This document shows positions 24,404-36,373 of a DNA stretch of 64,000 nucleotides, one piece after another; position 1 is the first letter of the stretch; each line of letters starts with the position of its first letter. The stretch comes from Saururus chinensis (taxonomy: Eukaryota > Streptophyta > Magnoliopsida > Piperales > Saururaceae): the NCBI GenBank assembly GCA_035235625.1, contig CP141142.1:12616995-12680994 (forward strand), written 5' to 3'. The notes beneath the pieces are model-generated. The model did not search any database. It was not told the origin of the DNA and worked only from the letters and a program-made list of their open reading frames with translations. The position numbers and the translations under genes are program-made.

Positions 24404-26870
24404 TCTCTCTCCCATCTCTCTCTCCCCTCTCTCTCTCCCATCTCTCTCTCATCTCTCTCCCATCTCTCTCTCCCCTCTCTCTCTCTCCCATCTCTCTCTC
24501 ATCTCTCTCCCCTCTCTCTCCCCTCTCTCTCTCCTCTCTCTCTCCCCTCTCCTCTCTCTCCTCCCTCTCCCTCTTTCTCCCTCTCCTCTCTCTCGCTCTC
24601 ATGTCTCTCTCCCTCTCCTCTCTCTCCTCACTCACTCTCCCTCTATCTATTTTAATTTTATTTTTTTAAATAAAAAAATGGTGACATATAGTTTTTTACG
24701 TTGCTAATACTCTTTTTTTATAAAAAAATAAATCAAATCTCCCCCTCGCCTCTCTCTCTTCCTCCCTCCCTCTACTCTCTCTCTCTACCCTCTCCTCTCC
24801 ACTCTCCCCCTCTCTCCTCGCTCTCCTCCCTCTCCTCTCTCTTCCCTCCCCTCTCTCTCCCCTCTCTCTATCTCCCCTCTCTCCCCTTTCTCTCCTCTCT
24901 CTCTCCTCCCTCTCCCTCTCCTCTCTCTCACTTATTTCTTTCTCTCACCCCTCTCTCCTCTCTCCTCCCTCTCCCTCTCTCTCCCTCTCCTCTCACTCAA
25001 GTCTCTGTCTCCATCTCATCTCTCTCTCCTCACTCCCTCTCCTTCTATCTATTTTAATTTTATTTTTTTAAAATAAAAAATGCTATTAGCGACGTATAGG
25101 TTTATACATCGCTAATGCTATAATGTATGTGTCGCTAATACTCTTTTTTTATAAAAAATTAAATCAAATCTTCCCCTCTCTACCCTCTCCTCTCTCTCTA
25201 CCCTCCCTCCCTCTAGACTCACTCTCTAACCTCTCCTCTCTCTCTTCCCTCCCCTCTCTCTCCTCTCTCTCTCTCCCAGTCTCTCTCCAACTCTCTCTCC
25301 CCTCTCTCTCCCTCTCCCTCTCCCTCTCCCTCTCCTCTCTCCTCTCCCTCTTCCCTCTCTCTCTCTCTCCTCTCCCTCTCCACTCTCTCTATACCCTCTC
25401 TATCTCCTCTCTCTATACCCTCTCTATCTCCTCTTCTCTCTCCCCTCTCTCCTCTTCTCTCTCTCCCCTCTCTCCTCTTCTCTCTCCCCTCTCCCCCATT
25501 CCTCTCTCCTCTCCTCTCTCCTTTTCTCTCTCCCTCTCTCTCTCCCCTCTCTCCTCTCTCTCTCTATCTCTCCTCTAATTACAATTTTTTATGATATTTA
25601 TTTTTAAATTTTAATTTTTTAAAATAAATTAATTGAATAAATATTATTAGCGACATATAGGAATATACATCGTGAATAGCCTAGGTATTAGCGACATATA
25701 GTCCTATACATTGTTAATACCTATCCTATTAGCGACATAAATTCCTATACGTCGCTAATAGTATTTATTTTTTTAAATATAATAATTTATAAAAAAATCT
25801 TAAAAAATTATAAATTAATTAATATCCCTGTCCCTCTCTCTCCTCTCTCTCTTCTCTCCTCTCCCTCTTCCCTCTCTCTCCTCTCTCTACCCCCTCTCTC
25901 CTCTTCTCTCTCCCTCTCCTCTATCCTCTTCTCTCTCCCTCTGTCTCTCCCCTCCCTTTCCTCTCTCCTCTTCTCTCTCCTCTCCCCTCTCTCTCTCCTT
26001 TCTCTCTCTCCCTCTCTCTCCTCCTCCTCTCTCCTCTCTCTCTCCTCCCTCTCTCCCTCGGTCCCTCTCCTCTCTCTCCTCTCCTCTCTCTCCTCTCCCT
26101 CTCCCTCTCCCTCTCCCCTCTCTCTCTCCTCTCCCTCTCTCTGCTCTCCATCTCTCTCTCCCCTATCCTCTAATTTCAATTTTTTATTTTTAAAAATTAA
26201 TTTTAAAAATAAAAAAATAAATACTATTAGGGATGCATAGTAATATGTGTTGCTAATAGTGTGCATATTAGCGATGTATATTATTATACGTCACAAATAT
26301 ATAAACTATTAGCGACGCATATGTTATACATCGCTAATAGTATTTATTTTAAATTCATAACTATTAACAACACTTAAAAATTTGTGCCGGTATTATTAAA
26401 ACTATTAGCGACACTTTGGATAAAGTGTCGCTAATAGTAATAATTTTTTTCTTTTTAAAAAATAAATAAATATCTTTTAGTGACACATGATACATGCGTC
26501 GCTAATAGATATATACTAGAGATGCTTAATATTATGCATCACTAATATTTTTTTTTTTGCAATGCTTAATTATGCATTACAAATATCAGTTTATAAAGAC
26601 GTTTATATTTGCGTCACTAATACTACATTTTGTTGTAGTGCCTCTCTCTCCTCTCCCTCTACCCCCTCTCTCCCTCTCCTCTCTCTATTCCTCTATCTCT
26701 CTTCCCTCTCTCCACGCACACTCTCTCTCTAGCCTCTCTCTCTCCCCCCCTCTCTCCCGCTCTCTCTCTCCTCTCTCTCTCTTCTTTCTTTCCTCTTCTC
26801 TCCTCTCTTTTCTCAGCTTTCTCTCTTCTCTTCTCCTCTCTCTACCCTATTTCACTCTCTACCCTATTAT
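24230..26870. repeat. Five CT-rich blocks separated by CACTA subterminal motifs
   Basis: Long (CTCTCC)n-type blocks at about 24230-24645, 24735-25050, 25172-25575, 25830-26170 and 26640-26870. The first four are followed by an A/T-rich spacer (tattttaattttattttttt-like) and then by attagcgacgtata...cgctaat motifs. The arrangement suggests a repeated unit of 430-600 bp, expanded in tandem. The plus strand is nearly pure pyrimidine over hundreds of bases. The Ser/Leu/Pro ORFs here are artefacts of the repeat. Confidence 0.8.
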
Positions 26871-27381
26871 AAATTTAAATAATAAAATAAAAAACTATAA
26901 GTCTCATTTTTTTAAAGCTTCTCTAATAGTAATAATACTAGCACCACTTTTAATAAAGCGCTGCTTATTATTTTTTTGAATAAAATTATTCTATTTACGA
27001 TGCATCTATTTAAACGTCGCGAATAGCACAACTATTAGTGACGGTTTATAAAAGCATTGCGATTAATAATACTATTAGCGATGCTTCGCGATTTTTAATA
27101 ATATTAGTGATACTTTTAAAAAAGCATCACTAATAGTTCTAATTTTTTTATTTTTTATTTAAGACATGCAACTTTTAGTGATGTTTTTATAAAGCATCGC
27201 TAATAGTACAACTATTAGGGATATTTTTTATTAAGCATCGCTAATAGTTGTGCTATTAGTGATGGTTTATAAAAAATGTTGCTAATAGTTAATTTTTTAG
27301 TCATGCTTTTATAAGTGTCGCAAGTAGGAATTTTTAGTGATGCTTTGCATTGCGTCGCTAATAGTATATTTTGTTATAGTG

Positions 27382-29487
27382 TGGACACAAACAAAAGGCT
27401 TAAGGAACAACGCCGGGAGTTGGATGAGAATTTGGACTGTCCAATTAATATAATTCACCTTGCTGAACAGGAAATTGGACACAAAATTGGACAATTTTGT
27501 CCAAAACATGAAGCGTATCTAGTTGGGAAAATTGCTGAAATTGGCAGCCATATAGGATGTAATCTTGAAAATTGTCTTTCTGGTATTATTTCTCATCTCA
27601 TTTCGTATAAAAGGGTTATTTTAAAACTTAATTTGTGGGTCTAGGTGGAGGTGGGTTCTGAGACACAATGGTTGAGCATGGAACCACCATTAATGGCAAA
27701 GATTTCAATGTGTTGTAGAGATGAAGCCGACACAAGACAAGGAATCAAAAAAACATTTTTTTCTTTTTCCACATACAGTGGGCAAGTGTTTTGAAGGAAG
27801 TTAGTGCAGTGAGATGAAAATTAGAAAGAGAGAAGAATGTACTAGAGAGAAGAATGTAGGAGCTGAAGTCGTGTTGTAGTTGGCCTAGGAAACAAATGAA
27901 GGGATGTATGTAGCATTGAGTCATGATGAAGATGGAGATATGGAGAGTTTTAAGTTGATGCGAGGACAAAAATGTAACTTACCTGTTGCTAGGTCCCACA
28001 CAACTAGCCAAACAGAGGAAGTCCATGATGCTTTGAGCTTTAATTGGGAAGTCGGCCAAGGATTACAACTTAGGGTTAGACTCATTTAAGATTTTGAAAA
28101 ACCCCTAAAAATATTATTCAGAATTGCAACAAGCATTAACACCCAAGTACTCTAGCAGTAGCAAGGCATTTTTGCTAAAATTAAGGAATCTTTCTTTAAG
28201 GCTTGAAGGAACCTAGTGTAGACCAAGGGGGTCTACACATGGATAATAAGGAGAAAGGGGAAAAGAGAGAAGGATCAGGGTAAAAAATTAAATAAAAGCA
28301 ATATGATTTTTATTATATATTTTATAATAGGTTGAACAATAAAATTTATAAAAAAATAAAATAGTATTCCTACTGAAATAAGACAAACAAGGCTAATCAT
28401 AACAAAGTTGAAAAATAGACTAATCTAGGAAAGTAAAATAAATAGTCTAATTATGATCATAGTTTAATTAGGAACATAACATGACTACTTTAAGTTATTA
28501 TGTTTTTATTTTTTTCTTAATGTTTTGTAAGTCTTTTTATTTATCAATAAAGTTTATTTTTAGTATGTCAATTAGTAGTTAAGCTTTTTAACCGATGAAA
28601 TTATAATAAATTATAAAAATTTGATATTTATGTGATTTGATTAATTTTTCTAAAAAATAAATTTAATGTTAATTATTTCTACCTTTTTAATTACTGAGAT
28701 TAATTTGGATAGGAGTCTAGTCATCTTCTTCTTGGGATTTGAATTGACTCTTATTAATTTATTGCTTGGTTTTGTTCTGCTTAATATTAAAATTTTGTAT
28801 TAATTGCTATTTACACATGTGGATATAATTAATAACTTGGTTTTAATCTATTAAAGTGAAGAAAAACTTCATATTTTAAGATTCTACATAAGAACTTAAT
28901 GATTATATTTTCCAAAAAACACAGTCTCACTTCTAAATTATTGTGAAATGATTGTGAAAAATAATCAATGATCATAATTATAGGTTTCTATAATTAAATG
29001 AGTATGGATTCCAATGACTTTGTGTTTTTGTTATTTGATATTTTAGCTATTTTATTACTTTCTTAGTTTTAACTAAAACTTTAGAACTTTATTATGGATA
29101 GTTTAAGTGCATTTCAATTATTCTTTCCTTTTGGTAGTTATTGTAGTCAAGTTATCCACTTTATATTTGTTGACTTGATTATAATTTAGTTATTTTAGAT
29201 TTCATTTAAATTTCTAACACAAGTCCTTGTAGAATCAACCTTATTTTGCCAATTATACTCCATTACGATTTGTATACTTAGTAGTAACAACATTTAAAAT
29301 AAGGCACTTGTAACATTTAGATTTTTTTTTAAGTTTCTAGGCGTGACCACATGGAAAATAATCAGTTTGACTATTTGATCTTTTCAATAAAATAACTTCA
29401 TCAGTAAATAAATTTTAAAGACAATGTGGATAGAAAATAAACTAAAAAACCTTCGAAACGCCATTTGCATTAAGTGGATATGAATAT
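27382..29487. other. No supportable gene; LTR-like relics
   Basis: A 109-codon plus frame at 27315-27644 has no recognisable domain and overlaps the CACTA end, so it is not called. A hairpin with a 9-bp stem (gtgtagacc / ggtctacac) lies at about 28217-28240. The stretch 28700-29290 has the flavour of an Athila/Tat-type LTR tail (aatcaaccttattttgcc ... gtatacttagtagtaac), but its borders are lost. Confidence 0.3.
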
Positions 29488-29654
29488 GAACGCGGCTATT
29501 CCCCCCCACTATTCACTCAGGTTCCCCCAAACTTTACACACCCCAAAGAAAACACAAAATTTACTTCCCTACACCCCACTCTCACCATGAAAATATTTTT
29601 TACTCAGAATACACCCCCATCCCCCCACCTTCCCCTCCCGTCCTCCCCACCTTC

Positions 29655-31014
29655 TAATAAGTATGAAATCTATATCTATTTTATATGCCTTTTTACCTTA
29701 TTTGCTAGTATAGATTAGGTTAATTTAGAATTAGTTATAGTTTATTTAGATTAAGATAGATATTAGTATTTTAGTTTAATTATTAATGATTTTGTAGTTA
29801 TTAGTAGTTTAGACATGTATTTAAATCAAGTTGGAATTTTAGTTACTTTCTACATGTCTAAAGGATGATATTTTATATTTTATAGGTAAAGTGCACTTAT
29901 CGAAGTACTTGGACGATGTTTGGAATAATTCAAAATAGTCTTGACATGCTTTAAAGTGATTTGGATAACTTTTCGAAGTTATAAACAAGTTGGAAATTAA
30001 TATGGACATGAAGAAAAGCTTAATGAACAGAATATGGACTGTCCAGAAAAATTGTCCAGATTGCAGAAACACTGTAACCGTTCGAACGGGCATGCAGGGC
30101 GTTCGAACGGCATAACGCGTAGTTTCCTTATTTGACCCAAATTTCAATCCTTTTCATATTGGACTTCTTCCTACGCAACTTATGCCTATAAAAAGACATA
30201 TTTAGCTTAAAATTAGAGGATTCCAGTAGATTTTATGAAGAGAAAAAGGAAGAAGAAGATGGAAGAGAACTCAAAGCTTTCAATGGAGATTCAAGTGCTT
30301 TCTTCTACAATGGAAGGCTAGACTTTTCTTTTACTTAGGAGTTGATGAAGCTATAGATAAGTTTCTTTTCTTTTTAATTTAGATCTCAGTTGTGAATGAT
30401 GACAATTGTATGATAAGGATTTCTTTTTTAATGGAAGAGCTTTTAATGTTTATTCAAGTCTATGTTGATTTATTGTCTTGTAGATGATAGATTGATATGG
30501 TTTTGATATTTGCATCAATTCTAATTTCTGTGATTTAGATGAGATGGTCATACAATAGTTTTAATGTTCAGTTAATTAATGATTTCGATGAGTTATACTA
30601 AAATTAGATGGGTCATGCCTATAGCTAGTTTAGTGTAGATGATTCGTGCTATTGTCGAAAATAGTTCATGCCATGGAATTTAATTAATGATTCTTTCTGA
30701 AGTAATTCTAGCTTGTAGCTGAGAATACTTGTTCATATTCACACTAGATTTAGATTAAAAGTTAAGGAATTATTATGGTTCTATAGTGGATTCAATTTCC
30801 TAAGTAATTTCCATCATATTAATCTCTTGTTTTTAAACTAGTTGATTTCTTTCCTTTACTTAATTAAAGTTTAAGTTTGTTTTAGTTTTCAACCAGCAAA
30901 TTCCCCTTTAGATTTAGTGATAATCCATCCGTCCCTAAGGTTCGACAACCCTTTAATACTTATCCTAGTACAATAACCTTGTACACTTGCAAAGGGTTTA
31001 ATTATAAACGATCA
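29655..31014 (+). mobile_element. Solo LTR (Tat/Athila-like) nested in the Mutator-like element
   Basis: 1360 bp flanked by a perfect 5-bp duplication ccttc (29650-29654 and 31015-31019). It ends ...acgatca. The first bases are taataagta, so the usual TG start appears mutated to TA. A TATA box (ctataaaaag) lies at 30186-30195, and the tail near 30940-30990 (gttcgacaaccc ... gtacacttgcaaaggg) is characteristic of Tat/Athila-type plant gypsy LTRs. A paired TTCGAA palindrome module lies at 30078-30110, just upstream of the TATA box. The surrounding C-rich DNA contains ccttcccc repeats, which weakens the TSD argument slightly. Confidence 0.6.
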
Positions 31015-31317
31015 CCTTCCCCCTCCTGTCGTTCCATCCCGGCCCTCTCCTCCCGTCGCATCCCGGCCCAGCCCTTTCCTCCTGTTGCATCCTGTCTCGG
31101 CCCTCTCCACCCGCTGCCTCCCCTAAATTCCCTTCCCCTCTTCTCCCCTCCATTCTCGTCATTCCATCCCCTCTCGTCCCCTCTTCTCTCGTCGCATCCC
31201 TTCCACTCCCGTCCCATCTTCACCGTGGAAAGATTAAAATAAGGATATTAACAACACACTGAAAACAAAAACAACCCCAAAGCATAAAAATACAGAGGAG
31301 TCTGATTTAAGCATGTG

Positions 31318-31740
31318 GCGACGTCCAGAAGATTTTCAAGGGTGTTGAAACCTTCTCTGGAGGAGTTCTGGTAGGGAGCAGTCACCGCCAAATTACGAAG
31401 CAATGGACGGGGACGTGCAGTCCCCTGTATGTATACATTTTCTGTGGCAGGGGGTACCCGCCAGACAACAACCAGAAGATTTTTGAAAGTGTTGTAACCT
31501 TTTGGAAGAGTTCTGGCGGGGAGCAGTCACCGCCATATGAGGAATAACTAGTCGGGGACGGAATCCTTCAAACCATACGGGGGTACCCCCCGCTAGGAAA
31601 GCTCTAGAAGGTTAAAATTTACTGGATGGGTGCTTGCAGGGAGAGGTCACCGCCAATGTTTCAAGAAGTTGACGGGGATATTTAGTCCCTGTATAAATCA
31701 TTTTGGTGTGGCAGGGGGGTACCCCCCGTCACGTACATGA
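31318..31740. repeat. Three diverged ~140-bp tandem repeats
   Basis: Each unit contains, in order, ccagaagatttt, gagttctgg(t/c)(a/g)gggagcagtcaccgcc, acggggac and a ggcagggggtacc-type KpnI-like palindrome. Units fall at about 31328-31455, 31470-31585 and 31600-31730; the third is the most diverged. They lie inside the Mutator-like element. No coding sense is seen. Confidence 0.65.
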
Positions 31741-32248
31741 AGGCTTCAACGTGAAAAAGTTCAGATAGCCATGACATACTTTGGTTCCAAATTCTGATTG
31801 TTAAAAGCCCGGAAAATTAATAAAGATGATTTTCTAAGTAGCCAAATGAAGGATTTTTTTGAATAGGATGGGAAGCAACGAAATTTCTAATGCATGGAGA
31901 AAGCTCTGTAATCAGTGATGTGGGAGAGAGATGAAACTTTTGTAATCAACGAGGTCTTTATGCATGGAGAAGAAGATGGGAGGAATGAACAGGGGAGAGA
32001 GAAAGATGGGAGGGACGTTAGTAGAACTCCGGCACTCACAACCTACTTGTCGTCGGCCGGCGAAACCTTCATGCATTTTTATTTGGGGGGCGAACAGGGA
32101 AGGGACGAACAGGGGGAGGAGGAAGATGAGGTGCCTCATACGGGTGAGAATTAGGGGGTACTAAGTAATAAAAAAACAGCCCACATTTTTCTTATTTAGG
32201 GGGGCCTGAGTAAATAGTGGGAGGTAAATAGCCGCATTCTTTGAATAT

Positions 32249-33366
32249 TTAGAGTTGGACATGACATAGAAGGTCATGTTTACCTTAATTTGTGTAATTG
32301 GGTCGGCTCTACCGGCCTAGTTAATTTAAATAATAAAATTAGACAAAAGGGCCAGATTTTGGCCTAAATCCAATTGGTATTAGGAATCCTCGTCGCTATT
32401 GGTATTTATAGTTAAGTAGGAGGGCAGCTTTGAGGGAAGCGAAAAGTACTAAGAGAGATTTTTGATGATCAGAACAAGAGCGTGGCGGCAACCGAAGCGG
32501 GGACTGGGAAGGAGCGACTGTGAAGACCTGAGAAAGGAGAGAGGTAGGTCCCTAGCCTAAACTTGATTAATTGTCTGATTCTTGTTCTTGGGTTTTAATG
32601 GTGGCAGAAGTGCACACTAGAACCGCCTACGTGCAGCCGAGATGGTCCTATTTGGGTCGACTCCGGTAGGCACATCATGTGCCGAAAGGTGGGATTCCTT
32701 GCTTATGCCTTTCCTTTGTAAGTTTATGCTTGCCGGCCAACTCATCGTGTCGCTGCCTTTACCGCCGATGAACCAACTCCTGAGGGATTGTGAGGCAGCC
32801 CTTCTACCCTCGGTTTGTTTATGGAGTTTGCCTTTGCCAGAAGTTCTACTCCGGACCAATGACACCGCACATAGGCGGGAGAGGCCGGAGAACGTTGGTT
32901 CAGTTGTTCATCCCACCGGCGTGCACAATCCAGCGGCTTAGCTTTGTTTCGGTCTCTCTTGTTGAACAGAGATTATCTGTTTCTTGGAGCGAGGTGGGAC
33001 CACTCCACCGGATTCGAGTCCGTTGGGGCTAACGTGGAGGCGGCCATGAGGATGCAGTTGCGTACAGCCTTGCGTACGGAAGCTTCCGGCTGCTTCCACC
33101 ATGGTCAAGACTCAAGACCGGTTTTTCCGGGCACTGTCGATGACTTCACGCAGTACCGGCAGGTCGCCAGTGGGTTGGGGCGGTGTAAGAAGAGTGAACA
33201 AAACCAGACAGAGCCAGGGATGCAACTGAGTCTCCAGTTGGAGATCCTTCCACTTCCGAAAAACCACGGGTGCACAGCGTGTCCCTTCGCCTCGTGGTTG
33301 TGCACACATCCCTCGGTTACCGGAGGAGTGGGGACGGCGGTGTTCAGTGCCGGGTATTGAACTGGC
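32249..33366. other. GC-rich unassigned segment
   Basis: About 1.1 kb, clearly richer in GC than its flanks. A TATA-like tatttatagttaag lies near 32400, followed by a purine-rich leader and an intron-like gtaggt...tggcag (about 32543-32606). Open frames of 60-138 codons overlap in all plus frames without a recognisable domain, so no coding call is made. It ends at ctggc (33362-33366), the left TSD of the copia element, so it was once joined to 40655 onward. Confidence 0.3.
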
Positions 33367-33743
33367 TGATAAACTTAAATACAGGAAAATAGGTATATCT
33401 GTAGCTATTAGAATTAACAAAGCTTGATCTTTTGCCAATCTTCCTCAGAATTACATAATAATATTTTTGGTTTAAAATTTGGCTGAGAGCAATCTCACTT
33501 GATATCGAATTAGGATGACTAATAGTGTATTTATAACTAAACTAGGATACCACTGTTAAGAATCTTAGAATCATGACTGTCCATCCATAGGTCATCTAAC
33601 GGTTCCAATTTGCTACTTAAAACCACAACTTAATAGGTATTCTGACTCAGGCCCATTACTAGGACAGTTTTATAAAAGCCCAAAACAGTATCAATTGAGA
33701 TAGTTGGGCCACTGTATGTTTTATTACAAAACAAAGCTCAATA
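33367..33743 (-). repeat. 3' LTR of the copia element
   Basis: 377 bp. It pairs with 40271-40649. The purine-rich accaagtgagagaa on the minus strand next to it is the likely polypurine tract. Its terminal CA is mutated to TA. Confidence 0.85.
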
Positions 33744-34209
33744 TTCTCTCACTTGGTACAACTTCTCAATTGAGTTATAGAAAGAATAAAATCTCCCACT
33801 TGGCTCAATTAAACTAAATTTGAGAAAAATATTTTAGTTGAAAAAATAACCAAGTGGGTAATGGAAAACATTAAAATGACTTTCGTATGTGCATACAATT
33901 TTTTGAAAAAAATACAATACCCTTCGAATTGTATGCGGTAACTTTATACTCTTACAAAATGTCATAATCGCATGAATCAAGGCGGTTATGTCCTCAGAGG
34001 AGAACATTCCCTTCCATGTATCACAATGCAACTAATTCAATTTGTTTGAGTGCTATATGTGGCAAAATATATTTATGAGTGAATGCATGCTCCCACTCAT
34101 TTTGCAAATACTGTCTCATATTTAAGTGCACTAAAAAATGAGACACAACGAAAAAAGAAACTGTAACTGCTATGATAAATGAGTAAAGTCTAGAAGTACA
34201 TAATCAAAA

Positions 34210-35661
34210 TCAAATGCATGATGAGCTAATAAGACCTATACGATCCACATGACTCTTAAACAGAGAAGGGGGCAAGCCCTTAGTAATTGGATCAGCAACC
34301 ATAAGCTCAGTACTTATTTGCTCAATAACAACCGTCATTTCTTTAACACGATCCCAAACAACAAGATACTTAATGTCGATGTGCTTACTTTGACTTTCAC
34401 TCTTGTTGTTCTTCGTGAAAAACACAGTAGTACTATTATCACAGAACATCTTTAACTGCCTAGATATGGAATCCATAATAGTAAGTCCTGTGACAAAGTT
34501 CATCAACCAAGTAGCATGTGACGTGCCCTCATAACAAACAACAAACTCTATCTCTATAGTCGACGATGCTGTAAGGGTTTGTTTAATATTTTTCCAAGAG
34601 ACAGCACCGCCTGCCAAAAGGAAAATATAACCCAATGTTGACTTTTTTGAGTCAACACAATTAGCAAAGTCTGCATTTGTGTATCCAACCAGTTCCAAAT
34701 GACAAGAATGTCTGTATGTAAGCATGTAATCCTTCGTTCCTTGCAGATACCTCATAACCTTATTTGCAGCTCTCCAATGATCCATCCCTGTATTTTTCTG
34801 GTATCTACCCAGCATTCCTATAGCAAAGGCAATATCAAGTATTGTACAGACCTCCAAGTACATCATGCTACCAACTACCGATGCATAAGGAATGTCTTTC
34901 ATGCTTTTCAACTCCAAAGAATTCTTTGGACACTGGAACAAGCCAAATTTATCACCCTTCACAATAGGAGCTACACTAGGTTAGCAATTCTTCATGTTAA
35001 ACCATTTCAGAACTTTATTGATATAGGCTTGTTGAGACAACCCAAGGATCCTTCTGGATCTATCACGATAGATCTCAATCCCTATGACACAGGATGCCTC
35101 TCCTAAATCTTTCATGTCAAAGTTCTGAGAAAAAAACTACTTAGTCTCATGCAACATCCCTAAGTCACTGCTTGTAAGTAGAATGTCATCCACATACAAG
35201 ACCAGAAACGTGTAACGACTCCCACTAACCTTAAGGTATATGCATTGATCAACAATGTTCTCCTTAAAACCAAATGAAGTAATAACATCGTTGAACTTCA
35301 AATACCACTATCGGGAGGCCTGTTTCAATCTATATATTGACTTCTTGAGTCTACAAACCAGATGACTTCCTTTATCTGAGGTGAATCCCTTAAGCTGAAT
35401 CATATACACCTCCTCCTCAAGATCTTCATTCAAGAACGCCGTCTTGACATCCATTTGATGTAACTCTAAGTCAAAATGAGCTACAATGGCCAAAATAACT
35501 CTTAATGAATCCTTCGTAGAAACTGGAGAGAAGGTTTCATTATAGTCAACACCATCTTTCTGAAGAAAACCTTTGGCTACAAGTCGGGCCTTATATCTGC
35601 TAATGTTACTAGATAGATCTAATTTAGTCTTATAGACCCATTTGCAGCCAAGAGTCCTCAC
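34210..35661 (-). pseudogene. Copia reverse transcriptase and RNase H, broken
   Basis: The RT_2-type domain starts at WVYKTKLDLSSNISRYKARLVAKGF (35661 downward) and continues through FSPVSTKDSLRVILAIVA, HQMDVKTAFLNEDLEEEVYM and RLKKSIYRLKQASR. A stop follows at about 35308-35310. The catalytic YVDD is still encoded on the complement of 35185-35196, in the same frame. The RNase H part is an open frame at 34210-34962 (IPYASVVGSMMYLEV, GYTNADFANCVDSKKST, SKHIDIKYLVV, ELMVADPITKGLP). The usual active-site SDADFA is altered to TNADFA, and SSTEAEYVA to SSTIEIEFVV, both signs of decay. There is no intact product. Confidence 0.88.
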
Positions 35662-35787
35662 GCCCTGCGGTAACTCTACGAGATCTCAGATTTGATTGTC
35701 AGTCATAGATTTCATCTCATCTTGCATGACATCATACCATTTACTAAAGTTATCTCTAGACATGGCCTGTGAATATGTAATAGGATC

Positions 35788-36051
35788 TTAAATGAGTCCA
35801 ACATTCTCGTCAGACTCTTGGAGGTATACAACATAGTCAGAAGGGAGTGCAGGTTTCTTTACTCTTGAGGACCTTCGAAGTCCTATGTCAACAACAGGCG
35901 GAGGTGCTTGTGCAATAGGAACTTCAGCAACCTGTTCCCGAGGGGATGGTGAAGGAAGGAGCAGCTGCTCTGGAATCACCATTGGTGATGCAGCATGTGT
36001 TCCTCCACTGGATGTGGGTATAACAACTAGAACCCGTATTTCTTCAAACAC
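35788..36051 (-). pseudogene. Copia linker between integrase and RT
   Basis: An 87-codon frame rich in Pro, Ser and Val, ending in RRSSRVKKPALPSDYVVYL. This is the typical phrase of the region just before copia RT ('RRSSR..KPP..L.DYV'). It lies in the same frame as RT but in a different frame from integrase, so a frameshift falls between 36051 and 36374. Confidence 0.75.
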
Positions 36052-36373
36052 AATGTGTTTAGGGGAAATACTCCCATTGAAGTTGCCTTATTCAAGAAAA
36101 CGTGCATTTCGTGCTTTGACTACTATAGGGGTGTGAGATGGACAATAAAACCTATAACCCTTAGACCTTTCTGTATAGCCAATAAAAAATCCACTGACAG
36201 TCTTAGGGTCAAGCTTCTTCTCAAGTGGATTGTACACCCTAACCTCAACTGGACAACCCCAGACGTGTACATGATCTAAACTAGGTTTCTATCTATTTCA
36301 TAGCTCAAATGGTATTTTAGGAAAGGTTTTAGATGAAACTCGATTTAAAATGTACACGACTGTCTTTAAGGCT

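Larger units (their letters stand above)
21483..27381. mobile_element. CACTA-like non-autonomous element or cluster
   Basis: The right end, ...ttgttatagtg at 27381, reads inward as CACTATAACAAAATATACTA, a CACTA terminus. The left candidate at 21483 reads CACTTGTGAAAGCATCGCTA and is imperfect. Both sides are packed with subterminal motifs attagcgacg / cgtcgctaat in both orientations (21490-21780; 24000-24220; 25085-25140; 25650-25765; 26230-26640; 27000-27380), the hallmark of En/Spm-type elements. A second right-type end (ttgttgtagtg) occurs at 26640, so two elements may be nested. The 3-bp TSDs do not match (aga versus tgg), leaving the left border uncertain. No transposase is present. Confidence 0.6.
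29488..32239. mobile_element. Mutator-like element (family member 2)
   Basis: A 2752-bp element. The left end starts GAACGCGGCTATTCCCCC; the right, read inward, starts GAATGCGGCTATTTACCTCC. Both are followed by a 'cactattyactcagg' segment, so the TIR is at least 40 bp with mismatches. The flanks are tatgaatat (29479-29487) and tttgaatat (32240-32248), a 9-bp TSD with one mismatch. There is no transposase. Inside are a nested solo LTR (29655-31014), a C-rich segment (31015-31215) and tandem repeats (31318-31740). Its GGCTATT core and 9-bp TSD link it to 6175-6832. Confidence 0.75.

Noticed and set aside
24188-25578. Long Ser/Leu/Pro open frames on the plus strand and Arg/Glu frames on the minus strand
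   Set aside because: They follow from the CT-rich repeat in any frame; no domain and no start context.
27315-27644. 109-codon hypothetical protein
   Set aside because: It begins inside the CACTA terminal repeat and has no recognisable domain or promoter.
32642-33360. Plus-strand ORFs of 80-138 codons
   Set aside because: They overlap in different frames with no recognisable domain; codon sense is not convincing.
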